Positions 14,499 to 23,639 of a stretch of DNA of 42,883 nucleotides are shown piece after piece. The notes below the pieces were generated by a model, which was not told where the DNA came from, searched no databases, and worked only from the letters and a program-made list of their open reading frames with translations. The stretch comes from Bacteroidales bacterium (GTDB lineage Bacteria > Bacteroidota > Bacteroidia > Bacteroidales > GWF2-38-335): assembly GCA_016936815.1 (NCBI GenBank), contig JAFGXD010000096.1, positions 1 through 42,883 on the forward strand. The letters run 5' to 3'. The position numbers and the translations under genes are program-made. The first letter of the stretch is position 1. Each line of letters opens with the position of its first letter.

Positions 14499-16184
14499 AT
14501 GAAAAAAATTGAAACCATGAAAAATTTTCTACCAAAAATCAGCTTTTCAAACCTAAAAGGTGACACTTTTGGAGGGATAACAGCAGGTATTGTTGCCTTG
14601 CCACTTGCCCTTGCTTTTGGGGTGCAATCGGGACTTGGTGCCAGCGCAGGTATCTACGGGGCAATATTTTTGGGAATTATTGCGGCACTTTTTGGAGGAA
14701 CACCATCGCAAATTTCCGGACCCACAGGGCCAATGACTGTTGTTTCTGCCAGTATTGTTGGCCTGGCTGTTTCCTCTGCAGGAAGTTTGGAACAGGGTTT
14801 TGTTATAGTTATTGGAACATTCTTTTTAACAGGAATTTTTCAAATAATGTTTGGAATAATAAAAATCGGGAATTATATAAAATTTATCCCCTACCCTGTT
14901 ATTTCGGGGTTTATGAGTGGAATTGGAGTAATAATTATTCTGCTTCAGTTGTATCCGTTTATGGGTCATGTTTCACCAAATGCAATAACAGATGTAATTT
15001 ATAATATTCAAAAACCTGTGGCTGAAATGAATTACAGTTCACTTTTACTTGGTTTGGGAACAATAGTTATTATTTACATCTTTCCTTATATAAGTAAAAA
15101 AATTCCGGGAACATTAGTTGCTTTATTGGCAATGACTCTTTTGGCAGCATTTGGTAATATTGAAGTGCCAATTATTGGAAGTATTCCTGCAGGTTTCCCC
15201 GAATTTACAGGAACAGCATTTGCCGGATTAAATATTGAAATGATTGGACTAATGATTATGCCGGCAATAACATTGGCAGGTCTTGGTGCAATAGACTCTT
15301 TGCTTACTTCAGTTGTAGCCGATAATATTACTAAAACCAAACATGATAGCAATAAAGAACTTATTGGTCAGGGTATGGGAAATGCAGTAGCAGCTTTATT
15401 TGGTGGAATTCCCGGAGCCGGTGCAACAATGAGAACTGTTGTAAACGTAAGAACAGGAGGAAGAACCCAGCTTTCCGGAGCAATTCATGGAGTTTTGTTA
15501 CTAGTAATAATGTTAGGATTAGGCAGATACGTCTCGGCAATACCACTTTCTGTTCTTGCAGGAGTTCTAATTACCGTTGGAATAAGCATAATCGATAAAA
15601 AGGGATTAAAAGACATTTTGCATATTCCCAAAGCAGATGCAGTAATAATGATAATAGTTCTTTTGATGACCGTGTTCGTTGATTTGCTTCAAGCTGTTGG
15701 TTTGGGAATGATAATAGCTTCTGTATTATTTATGAAAAAAGCCAGCGATTTAGTTGATACAGGAACTGAGGTAACTTCAATCTCCCATAAAGACCACGAA
15801 CTTCCATGGGATGACGAATGTGATGTGCCGCCGGGAATGAAAGAAGAGGTTTTTATTCAACACCTTAACGGGCCAATATTTTTTGGTTCTGTAAGCAAAT
15901 TTCAGCAAATGACCTCATATTTACCCGAAAATGTAAAAGTTGTTGTAATTAGAATGAAGAAAGTTCCGTACATAGACCAATCCGGTTTATATGCCATGGA
16001 ATCATACATTCACGAATTGCATAGTAAAGGAATTAAGATAGTTTTTACCATGATTCAACCCCAACCTATGTACATGCTGCGCGGAATTAACATTATTCCC
16101 GGCATGGTTCCGGAAGAAAAAGTATTCGACGATTTCGACAGATGTAAAGAATGGTTTAAAGAAAGAAGTTTTGCTAAGGGATAA
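14499..16184 (+). CDS. SulP/SLC26 family anion permease with STAS domain
   Basis: The 561-aa inner-membrane protein has about 10-14 hydrophobic segments between residues 20 and 425 and a cytoplasmic STAS domain at about 445-550 (EVFIQHLNGPIFFGSVSKF, YIDQSGLYAME). N-terminal GGITAGIVALPLALAFGV and PTGPMTVVSASIVG are typical SulP signatures. The family moves sulfate, bicarbonate or other anions, often with Na+ or H+; the substrate cannot be read here. The start at 14499 is the first ATG; an ATG six codons later is equally possible. The gene converges on the PhoH-like gene, with only nine bases between the stop codons and no clear terminator. Confidence 0.93.
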   Translation: MKKIETMKNFLPKISFSNLKGDTFGGITAGIVALPLALAFGVQSGLGASAGIYGAIFLGIIAALFGGTPSQISGPTGPMTVVSASIVGLAVSSAGSLEQGFVIVIGTFFLTGIFQIMFGIIKIGNYIKFIPYPVISGFMSGIGVIIILLQLYPFMGHVSPNAITDVIYNIQKPVAEMNYSSLLLGLGTIVIIYIFPYISKKIPGTLVALLAMTLLAAFGNIEVPIIGSIPAGFPEFTGTAFAGLNIEMIGLMIMPAITLAGLGAIDSLLTSVVADNITKTKHDSNKELIGQGMGNAVAALFGGIPGAGATMRTVVNVRTGGRTQLSGAIHGVLLLVIMLGLGRYVSAIPLSVLAGVLITVGISIIDKKGLKDILHIPKADAVIMIIVLLMTVFVDLLQAVGLGMIIASVLFMKKASDLVDTGTEVTSISHKDHELPWDDECDVPPGMKEEVFIQHLNGPIFFGSVSKFQQMTSYLPENVKVVVIRMKKVPYIDQSGLYAMESYIHELHSKGIKIVFTMIQPQPMYMLRGINIIPGMVPEEKVFDDFDRCKEWFKERSFAKG

Positions 16185-16193
16185 TCGCTTATT

Positions 16194-17525
16194 TTACAAC
16201 AAATTAGAGGCTAGTTCGGCCAAATAGCTTCTTTCTCCCTTAACCAAATTTACATGTGCAAAAATATCCTGACCTTTCATTTTGTCGGTAAGATAGGTAA
16301 GTCCGTTAGATTTAGCATCCAAATAAGGCGAATCAATTTGTTGAATATCTCCTGTAAAAATCATTTTGGTCCCCTCCCCTGCTCTGGTAATAATTGTTTT
16401 TACCTCATGCGGAGTTAGATTTTGGGCCTCATCAACAATAAAGAAAATATTTGAAAGACTTCTGCCCCTAATATAAGCTAGTGGCGTAATAACCAGTTTT
16501 TCAGTCTTTTGCATTTCTTCTATTTTCATGAACTCGCTTGATTGCGGTTTAAATTTGTTTTTAATAACTGAAAGGTTATCGAACAATGGTTGCATGTAAG
16601 GTCCTATTTTCTCCTTTACATCGCCGGGTAAGAAACCTAAATCTCTGTTGGCAAGTGGAACAATTGGTCTTGCCAGAAAAATCTGATGATATCTTTTTCT
16701 TTGGAAAAGAGCTGCAGCCAAAGCCAATAGAGTTTTTCCCGTTCCTGCTTTTCCTGTAAGGGCTATTAACTGAACCTCGGGACGAATAAGAGCATCTATG
16801 GCAAAAGTTTGTTCTGCGTTTCTTGGTTCAATTCCGTAGGCAGGAAGTTTTTCTACTCTGTTAATCATTTTTTCATTTGGGTCGTAATGAGCAAGAGCAC
16901 TGGATTTTGGAGATTTCAAAATAAAATACTCATGTGCAAAAGGTTCAAATTTGAAATCAAAATCATCAACAGGAATACCATGATAATCTTCATACATTTT
17001 GTTTATTAAAACCGGATCTACATCCTCAATTGTCTGAAAGCCTTTATGCAATTCATCAATATTTCTAACCTTATCCGATTCGTAATCCTGAGCCAAATAG
17101 CCCAGAGATTTAGCTTTCATTCTTAGATTAATGTCTTTTGTAATTAGAATAACAGGTTGTTGTGCATTTTTGGTAATATTTAAATAATCTACAATAGACA
17201 ATATTCTATGGTCGGGGGTTTTTTCCGGGAACGATTGCAAAACTTTTTCAGAAAATGCCTTTCCTGTTTCTATAAACAATTTTCCAAGACCTTTACCTAA
17301 AGGAATTCCATCTTCAAGTATTTTATCGCCTGTAAGTTTATCAAGTTCTCTTGTAAACTCCCTTGCGTGCATATTAATTAAGTCTGAACCTTTCTTAAAA
17401 TGATCTAGTTCTTCCAACACCACAATTGGAATTACAATGTCATTATTTTGAAATGCGTAAATGCATTTATAGTCGTGTAGCAGAACATTAGTGTCAATAA
17501 CGAATACTTTTTTCAATTTAGCCAT
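16194..17525 (-). CDS. PIN domain-PhoH ATPase (PhoH2/YlaK-like)
   Basis: The 443-aa protein joins an N-terminal PIN ribonuclease domain (about 5-150) to a C-terminal PhoH-type ATPase. PIN acidic residues are visible in FVIDTNVLL (Asp11), VVLEELDHF, TPDHRIL (Asp105) and ITKDINLRMKA (Asp131). The ATPase has Walker A TGKAGTGKT (257-265), Walker B FFIVDEAQN (361-369) and TGDIQQID. PhoH2 proteins of this layout are described as RNA-unwinding ribonucleases, and PIN-PhoH genes in some bacteria are paired with an upstream antitoxin. No such partner is seen here, so a role in RNA processing or turnover is the safer reading. Length is normal for the family. Confidence 0.93.
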   Translation of the reverse strand: MAKLKKVFVIDTNVLLHDYKCIYAFQNNDIVIPIVVLEELDHFKKGSDLINMHAREFTRELDKLTGDKILEDGIPLGKGLGKLFIETGKAFSEKVLQSFPEKTPDHRILSIVDYLNITKNAQQPVILITKDINLRMKAKSLGYLAQDYESDKVRNIDELHKGFQTIEDVDPVLINKMYEDYHGIPVDDFDFKFEPFAHEYFILKSPKSSALAHYDPNEKMINRVEKLPAYGIEPRNAEQTFAIDALIRPEVQLIALTGKAGTGKTLLALAAALFQRKRYHQIFLARPIVPLANRDLGFLPGDVKEKIGPYMQPLFDNLSVIKNKFKPQSSEFMKIEEMQKTEKLVITPLAYIRGRSLSNIFFIVDEAQNLTPHEVKTIITRAGEGTKMIFTGDIQQIDSPYLDAKSNGLTYLTDKMKGQDIFAHVNLVKGERSYLAELASNLL

Positions 17526-17548
17526 AGGTTAAAAATTTTGAATTTCTT

Positions 17549-17556
17549 CAAAAATA
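17549..17556 (-). promoter_or_regulatory. Putative -7 element for the PIN-PhoH gene
   Basis: The minus strand reads TATTTTTG (TAnnTTTG), 24 bp before the ATG. No -33 element is clear. Confidence 0.35.
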
Positions 17557-17683
17557 CACACAAAAACCACATCAATTTCTTAGCAAGGTTTATAATTATC
17601 AACGAAGTTTTTAACTAATTTGCTTTTAAATAAAAACCCATAATAATAGCCACTGCAAAAACACTGAAAAACATCCTCCCCCA

Positions 17684-17729
17684 CAGCCTGAAAGGCTGAC
17701 TCAACATAGCCCCGAGGCAACGCCCGGGG
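17684..17729. repeat. Interspersed REP-like element with two hairpins
   Basis: CAGCCTGAAAGGCTG (17684-17698) and CCCCGAGGCAACGCCCGGGG (17710-17729) form two short GC-rich hairpins in otherwise AT-rich DNA. Read on the minus strand, the element gives INPGRCLGAMLSQPF, a peptide that I recall from spurious small ORFs annotated in many environmental bacteria, which suggests an interspersed repeat. Confidence 0.5.
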
Positions 17730-17760
17730 TTTATATGATTAAGCCCATTGCTAAAACAAA

Positions 17761-17789
17761 AAAACCACGGCATTTTAGTACCGTGGTTT
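17761..17789 (-). terminator. Intrinsic terminator of the 1775-aa T9SS protein gene
   Basis: AAACCACGG and CCGTGGTTT form a 9-bp perfect stem with a 10-base loop. On the minus strand the stem is followed by a T-run. It lies 28 bp after the stop codon of the gene ending at 17817. Confidence 0.8.
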
Positions 17790-17816
17790 ATATTCATTAA
17801 AAATGTTTTAAACTAA

Positions 17817-20800
17817 TTAATTAGGTATTACAATTTGTTTTGTAATTAATGTTGTTTCCGACTGAATTACAATATTGTACAATCCGGAGCTGAATTGCGA
17901 TTTATCGATTTTAATTTGCTCTCCCGGTTCAGAAACAACCAATTGGTTGGCAAATAATTTTCTTCCAAGCATATCTACAACCGAAATAGTAAATGTTTTG
18001 CCTTCTGCACCATTAAAGGAAACAATAATCTTATCGCTGTCTAAGCCGGTTGAAATAAACAGAACAGCCGACTGATCTAGTGAATAGCAGTCCATAACAA
18101 TAGTTTTGGAAACAGCATTTGTACCATCGTAATCAGTTTGTCTCAATCTGTAGTAAATCGGGCCGCTAAATTCTTTAATATCCATGTCTTTTGCCGAATA
18201 TTCCAGAACCTCATCGGAGTTACCTGCACCGGTTACAGTTGCAATATCAAGCCAAATATTACCATCGCTACTTCTTTCAACAGTAAAGAAATCGTTATTA
18301 ATTTCTGAGGCTGTTTTCCATTTCAAAAGAATATGGTCGTTGTAGCAAGTTCCATTGAAGCTAAGAAGTTCAATTGGAAGAACAAAATCTGAAATACCAA
18401 TTCCAAATTGTGAAAAAGAGACAAGACCGTTTCTTCTTGCATATCCATCGGATCTAAGTCTGCCGTCTGTCGCAGGAAGGGTTCCAATAGATTCGCCGGC
18501 CCAATCTGCTGCGGAAGATGATGAAGAAGTTCTTTTCAAAACTCCAAATTGGTAATCTATAATATTAACAAAACCGTTGCCAAGAGGTGTTCCTCCTCCA
18601 TCGTATCCCAAACCATCATCGAAGGTAAGTTTAATATCATAAGTTCCTCCGGTAGGTTGATTGTCGGGATCAATTTGCCATATACCTTCTGAAGCCAAAG
18701 AGGAATAAGGAGTTCCGGCATCAACAGCTAAAGCAGAAAAAGAACCGGAATTTGTAAACGTTCCCAAAAACTTAGCATCAACATAACTTACTCCTGTAAG
18801 ACCTGTGTTTGATAATTCTGCCAGAGTGTATCTTGTGGCATTTCCAATAGGCATGTAATATATTCCGTTTGTAGAAATATATCTTCTCATTGTTCCGTTT
18901 ACGTAGGAGTTTGTGTTACCCTGATTAACTCCGGTAGTTCCTGTATTTGTAACACTAACCATAAGAACTCCTGCATTAACAATACCATTAGTAAAAGTCA
19001 TTATTCCGCCTGTGCCCGAAATTAAATTACTTGATAAAGTAATTCCTGCACCTGAATTGTTAATTACTACATTGTTAAGAGTAAGATTTGTTCCTGTGCT
19101 ATAATTTTGATTTGCAGTTCCGTTAAATTCTAGAGTTCCTGTTCCAACACCGGTATATGTAGTACTAGCTGCCAGACTCATATTTCCACCCAGAGTTACA
19201 TATCGGTTATCAACATTTAATATACTATTAGTATTGGTAGTTAAGTTACCTTGAATAATGGCATCATCGTTAAGAATTGCATAATTTCCTGTTTTATTAA
19301 TAGTTAGATTATAAAATGGATCTCCGCCGGTTAAAATATCTTGTATCAAACCACCCCTAAATAAGACAGTACCCGTTCCGGCAGTAAAGGTTCCGGTATT
19401 TGTCCAATTGCCATATACATTTAATGTAGAGTTGGTTCCCATAATAAAGTTTGATTCATTAATCAAGCTCTTACAATTTCCTGTAGAAGAAGCGCCAATA
19501 GTAGCAATATTTGTAACACAAGTTCCATAATCTCTAATATACACATTATCGGCAGTAGTAGGCACAACAGAAGCAAAGTCGAAATTTCCTGCTCCTGCAT
19601 ATTCTAGCCAGTTAGAGGCAGTAAGCCAGTTAGTAGTGTTAAGTCCAGACCACACATAATCACCTGCAACTAAACCGGTAATATCGGGGGTAACAACCAC
19701 AACAGTTGTTGTAACCTCATCACTAGTATATCCGCTTGCACTAATAATCAGAGAATAATCCCCTGCATGCGCCTGAGTAACATTAGAAATTGTCGGATTT
19801 TCTATTGAAGAAGTCCAACTTCCCGGACCTGTCCAACTGTAAGTCGCCCCGCTTACAGGATAAGTAGGAGAAAGTTCTAAAGTTCCACCCATACAAATTG
19901 GACCATTGTTATTTATTGGTGGGGCTACAATTCCGCAGTTGGTTGTTGCATCACCTGAAGTTTGAGAGAATTCAATATCAGTAACATCATTTGAAAAGTT
20001 AGTAATAAGTAAGACATAAATCTCGCCTGATTGTGTACCATTTATTGTTACTGTCTCAATTGAGGCAGCATCATAACTACAATCTACAATATCCAAAACA
20101 GGGTAATAAGATGGATCATATGTATTATTCGGACAATAATCACATGGCGTCATAGGTATGTTTCCACAAGCTTCCTCTAATGAGTTATATGGACCCCAAG
20201 CAATAAAATCTACGTCATTACCACTATAACCATCGTTTGATGAGATTTCAATTACTAAATCACCCGACTCATCAATTTCCATGTAATACCAAGCGGGGTT
20301 TGGTGTAGAGCCCAGACATCCAACTTCACCATATCCATCTACATCAACTGAAGCCGGAAACAGATACCCATCTTCATTACAAAAAGCGGTACTATTACCA
20401 CAAGAACCGTCAATTTGGTTTGGAGTAATTGAACAATAGGCAGTATAAACATAAATACTTGGTGACCAATCATCTCCATTAGCAAAATCATATAAGTATC
20501 CATCAGAATCAAATAAATAGAAATTCTCATCAGCATAATCAGTCCCTGATGTAGAATATACAATACTTATGTCATCTCCATCGTCTAAGTCAATAGGAAT
20601 ATTAAAAAAAATAGGTCCTGCACCATCTGCGGCTTCCATCCATGCATAACCTAAAGTCACGCCATTAACTATTATTTGGACATCACTATTATCCCAACCA
20701 TCACCGCCATCATCCGTTAAAGCCAGAATCCAATTGCAACTTGTAGGGGGCAATAAGCTACAATCCAAAGTTGAGAAAGTACTGCTGGTTGCTGTGGCAG

Positions 20801-23144
20801 ATTGAGTATTATCACAACTTGTCTTAGCGTAAACAGTAAAATAATAAGAGGTCTCACAGTCCAAACCATTCACTACCACTGAAGTTCCCGAAGTACTTCC
20901 TGAAGTTTCCAGAACATTTAATGAGGTGTAAACCGCCCAATAAAATGTAACATTTGAGGAACCAGATGGGGTTCCTTCTGACCATGAAATAGTAGCGCTT
21001 GATGTAAGTAAATCAGAACTAGATAATGAGGTTGGGGTTCCAGGTGTAACACACGGCAATGTAGTAAATGTACTACTTGTAGCTTCAGCTGATTGGGAGT
21101 TATTGCAATCAGTTTCTGCATAAACAGTAAAATAATAATCTGTTCCTCCTAATAATCCGGAAACTGAAGCAGTTGTATTGGTTGTATTCCCTGAGGTTAT
21201 TAAAACATCTCCGGAATCAAAAACTTCCCAATAATAAGTAACTGTAGCACTTCCGACTGGACTTCCGGCGGACCAATAAATTGTTGCTGCGGAGGATGAT
21301 AAGTCGGAAACAGATAAGGACGAAGGAGTTCCAGGGGTTTCGCATGAAATACAGTTAACATCCATTACATAATTTCCTGTTGAACCTAAATACCCATTAA
21401 CATAAATGTAATAATCTGTTCCTGATTCGGAAATAAACTCAAATTCAGATTGAGTTCCTGAACAATTTGTACCATCATCATTACCTCCAACACAAGTTAA
21501 GGAACCACAGGAGCCTTCATAAACACTAACTTTTGTATCATAAGAAGAAGCACACAAATCGAAGGTTACAACATTACCGTTACCTTCAAAAACATACCAA
21601 ACACCAGGAGCGCCAATACTAGTGCCACATGTTGCTGGGGCACCCGTTGTAGTAGCTGTATTAGTATTACCTATATAGCTCCCACCACATGAAACGGTAA
21701 TTGCATCCGCACACAAATCATTTGTCGTTGCACAAGCGAGTGTAGAGGTTAATGTTGTTGAAACAGAATTCCCACAAGAATTATAAGCCCACACATATAT
21801 TGTATAAGTTGAACCACAAGTCAAGCCTGTTTGTGTAACAGTAGAAACATTGCCCAAATCTGTAGCCGTGGCATAATTATTTACAGTATTCCATTTATAT
21901 CCAGTAGCACCGGTAACACTATTCCAATCCCATATTATCTGAGTTCCACTTGGGGTATGAGTTGCGGTGGTTGGTGCGGATAATGTTGCTGCTGCTGTCA
22001 AAGTCCAATTGAGAACAAAATCACCTTCTGAAGAACTATAATAACCATCAACTACAAACCAAACTGTTTGAGTAGATCCAGTTGTATTTGTCCAAGTATT
22101 ATGCTGAAGGTCTGTATCCGTGCAATAGAGCTGAGTAGCACCCGGACATGTTGAGCCATATCCCATATAATGATAAGAGTCAAATGTATTTGAAGATTGC
22201 CAAATATCAACTGAATAGCAATTCGGCACCTCAATAAAGAAAATCCTGTCTGCAGCACCTGTCCAACAAGCACTAATATCATCTGCATACCCCGTTGTTG
22301 TTCCAGAATATGGACTAGTCATTGTGGACAAATCTTGAGCATTTGTACAATTCTCTCCTGCTCCGGGAGGTGCAACGCATGCAATATTAGCCGCCCAACC
22401 AGCTCCAAATCCATTATTATCAGACACCCAAACAAATGTTAATTGACCAGATCCGTTAGTTGCGGTGATTGTTCCAGGTGAACCTGTTGCTGCGTTAAAT
22501 GTTCCAATTAAAGTTGAACTAGTATTTGGGCCATCGTAGATTCTTAAGTAATCATCTGCATCACCAATTGCCCAAGTTGTGAAAGTAAATTGCAGACTTT
22601 GACCCGATGTTCCAGGAGTATATGTTTGAGTATAGTCTGATCCATTGTAATTTGAACCAATATTACCATTATCAGTAAAAATGCCACTACATGTGGTTAT
22701 TGCAGTATTACTAATCGGATAATAGGTTGGTGGCGCAACACAAGATATTGCAGCATTCCACCCCGCATAAACAAGGGAGTAATCTGAAGTAAATCTAAAA
22801 GTTAATTGTCCCGTGTTTGTGGCGGTAATAATTCCCGGGCTTGAAGTTCCACTATAAGTGCCAATAAGTGGAGAGGCAGTTGTTGGACCATCATAAATAT
22901 ATAAATAATCACATCCTGACTCAGTTGAAAATGAAGTAAATACAAATTCTAACATATTACCCGCAGTTGAGGGTGTAAAGGTTTTAGTAAAATCCTCATT
23001 GTTATTGTACGTACCTGATGAGCCCCCAGAATCATAAAAAGTCCCACTACATGTGGTAACAGAGGTGTTGCTCATCGTGTAAGTTTGCGAATAAATAAAT
23101 CCACCAACTAACCAGAGTAAAATTATTAACAATATCTTTTTCAT
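17817..23144 (-). CDS. Very large secreted T9SS adhesin-like protein with CUB and FN3 domains
   Basis: The 1775-aa protein has a signal peptide (about 1-20) and a T9SS sorting tail (about 1693-1775, ending KQIVIPN). In order: two CUB-like domains (22-136 and 144-257; both contain YIYDGP or RIYDGP and GQLTF); a Cys-containing PPC-like domain (265-383); an FN3-like domain (388-470); a second PPC-like domain (475-599); two closely similar FN3 domains (602-697 and 700-794; each with YYFTVYA); a DDGGDGWDNSDVQIIVNG unit (803-905) related to units in the T9SS protein at 5646-8651; a Cys-rich module (906-1070); an Ig/PKD-like domain (1076-1150); a repetitive beta-rich region (1160-1480); and a LPIELLSFNGTC domain (1588-1690). 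No enzyme motif is seen. It is probably a cell-surface or released adhesin. It lies 24 bp downstream of the small secreted gene in the same operon. Confidence 0.87.
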   Translation of the reverse strand: MKKILLIILLWLVGGFIYSQTYTMSNTSVTTCSGTFYDSGGSSGTYNNNEDFTKTFTPSTAGNMLEFVFTSFSTESGCDYLYIYDGPTTASPLIGTYSGTSSPGIITATNTGQLTFRFTSDYSLVYAGWNAAISCVAPPTYYPISNTAITTCSGIFTDNGNIGSNYNGSDYTQTYTPGTSGQSLQFTFTTWAIGDADDYLRIYDGPNTSSTLIGTFNAATGSPGTITATNGSGQLTFVWVSDNNGFGAGWAANIACVAPPGAGENCTNAQDLSTMTSPYSGTTTGYADDISACWTGAADRIFFIEVPNCYSVDIWQSSNTFDSYHYMGYGSTCPGATQLYCTDTDLQHNTWTNTTGSTQTVWFVVDGYYSSSEGDFVLNWTLTAAATLSAPTTATHTPSGTQIIWDWNSVTGATGYKWNTVNNYATATDLGNVSTVTQTGLTCGSTYTIYVWAYNSCGNSVSTTLTSTLACATTNDLCADAITVSCGGSYIGNTNTATTTGAPATCGTSIGAPGVWYVFEGNGNVVTFDLCASSYDTKVSVYEGSCGSLTCVGGNDDGTNCSGTQSEFEFISESGTDYYIYVNGYLGSTGNYVMDVNCISCETPGTPSSLSVSDLSSSAATIYWSAGSPVGSATVTYYWEVFDSGDVLITSGNTTNTTASVSGLLGGTDYYFTVYAETDCNNSQSAEATSSTFTTLPCVTPGTPTSLSSSDLLTSSATISWSEGTPSGSSNVTFYWAVYTSLNVLETSGSTSGTSVVVNGLDCETSYYFTVYAKTSCDNTQSATATSSTFSTLDCSLLPPTSCNWILALTDDGGDGWDNSDVQIIVNGVTLGYAWMEAADGAGPIFFNIPIDLDDGDDISIVYSTSGTDYADENFYLFDSDGYLYDFANGDDWSPSIYVYTAYCSITPNQIDGSCGNSTAFCNEDGYLFPASVDVDGYGEVGCLGSTPNPAWYYMEIDESGDLVIEISSNDGYSGNDVDFIAWGPYNSLEEACGNIPMTPCDYCPNNTYDPSYYPVLDIVDCSYDAASIETVTINGTQSGEIYVLLITNFSNDVTDIEFSQTSGDATTNCGIVAPPINNNGPICMGGTLELSPTYPVSGATYSWTGPGSWTSSIENPTISNVTQAHAGDYSLIISASGYTSDEVTTTVVVVTPDITGLVAGDYVWSGLNTTNWLTASNWLEYAGAGNFDFASVVPTTADNVYIRDYGTCVTNIATIGASSTGNCKSLINESNFIMGTNSTLNVYGNWTNTGTFTAGTGTVLFRGGLIQDILTGGDPFYNLTINKTGNYAILNDDAIIQGNLTTNTNSILNVDNRYVTLGGNMSLAASTTYTGVGTGTLEFNGTANQNYSTGTNLTLNNVVINNSGAGITLSSNLISGTGGIMTFTNGIVNAGVLMVSVTNTGTTGVNQGNTNSYVNGTMRRYISTNGIYYMPIGNATRYTLAELSNTGLTGVSYVDAKFLGTFTNSGSFSALAVDAGTPYSSLASEGIWQIDPDNQPTGGTYDIKLTFDDGLGYDGGGTPLGNGFVNIIDYQFGVLKRTSSSSSAADWAGESIGTLPATDGRLRSDGYARRNGLVSFSQFGIGISDFVLPIELLSFNGTCYNDHILLKWKTASEINNDFFTVERSSDGNIWLDIATVTGAGNSDEVLEYSAKDMDIKEFSGPIYYRLRQTDYDGTNAVSKTIVMDCYSLDQSAVLFISTGLDSDKIIVSFNGAEGKTFTISVVDMLGRKLFANQLVVSEPGEQIKIDKSQFSSGLYNIVIQSETTLITKQIVIPN

Positions 23145-23168
23145 ATCTAAAGCTTTATATTATTTGGC

Positions 23169-23597
23169 CTATTGTTGTCTTTCTTGTTTAAGCTGTTTTA
23201 TTTCAATCCTATTTACATCAATTTTTTCTATTTTTTTAATCTCCTTCTTTGGAGTTTGTTCTTCTGTTTCCGTTTTAATAACTTCCGGTATTGCAGCCAA
23301 TTCTCTATTTAGAATTTTAATAATATCATCGTCAGTTAAAGAAACATCTGCAGTAAACATGATTTTACTAAAGTCTTTATTAGTGTAATATGAAAACCTA
23401 TGAATTTTCTCATAGCCTTCCATTTTTGCTCCTATTAACTTGGCAGACTGCATATCAACCGCCGAGCTTAAAGTCATATAAGTAGTTCGTGTTCCTTTTT
23501 CATAAACCTTGGAGGCATCAACTTTAATTGCAGAAACTTGAGCCTGTATTCCGTTTATCCAGAACAAGATAATTATTGAAAAAAGCAGTTTTTTCAT
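23169..23597 (-). CDS. Small secreted protein of unknown function
   Basis: The 142-aa protein starts at the ATG at 23597, which begins a clear signal peptide (MKKLLFSIIILFWINGIQ). An upstream in-frame start at 23639 would add 14 residues and hide the signal. The mature part has a mixed alpha/beta look (VSLTDDDIIKILNREL) and ends in a strongly charged Lys/Glu-rich helix of about 40 residues (EEQTPKKEIKKIEKIDV). I recognise no family. Its gene is the first of a two-gene operon with the 1775-aa T9SS protein, 24 bp away, so it may help that protein fold or reach the surface; this is inference from position only. Confidence 0.7.
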   Translation of the reverse strand: MKKLLFSIIILFWINGIQAQVSAIKVDASKVYEKGTRTTYMTLSSAVDMQSAKLIGAKMEGYEKIHRFSYYTNKDFSKIMFTADVSLTDDDIIKILNRELAAIPEVIKTETEEQTPKKEIKKIEKIDVNRIEIKQLKQERQQ

Positions 23598-23639
23598 AAT
23601 AAGTGGTTTAAATAATAATTCAATTTCGGTTGCTTTCAA

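Noticed and set aside
16194-17525. PIN-PhoH gene as a toxin-antitoxin locus
   Set aside because: No small antitoxin frame lies upstream of the gene at 17526-17816, where only a repeat and a terminator are found.
17615-17797. Minus-strand frame containing INPGRCLGAMLSQPF as a protein
   Set aside because: It spans a repeat element with two hairpins and the terminator of the neighbouring gene, so it is a spurious translation of a repeat.
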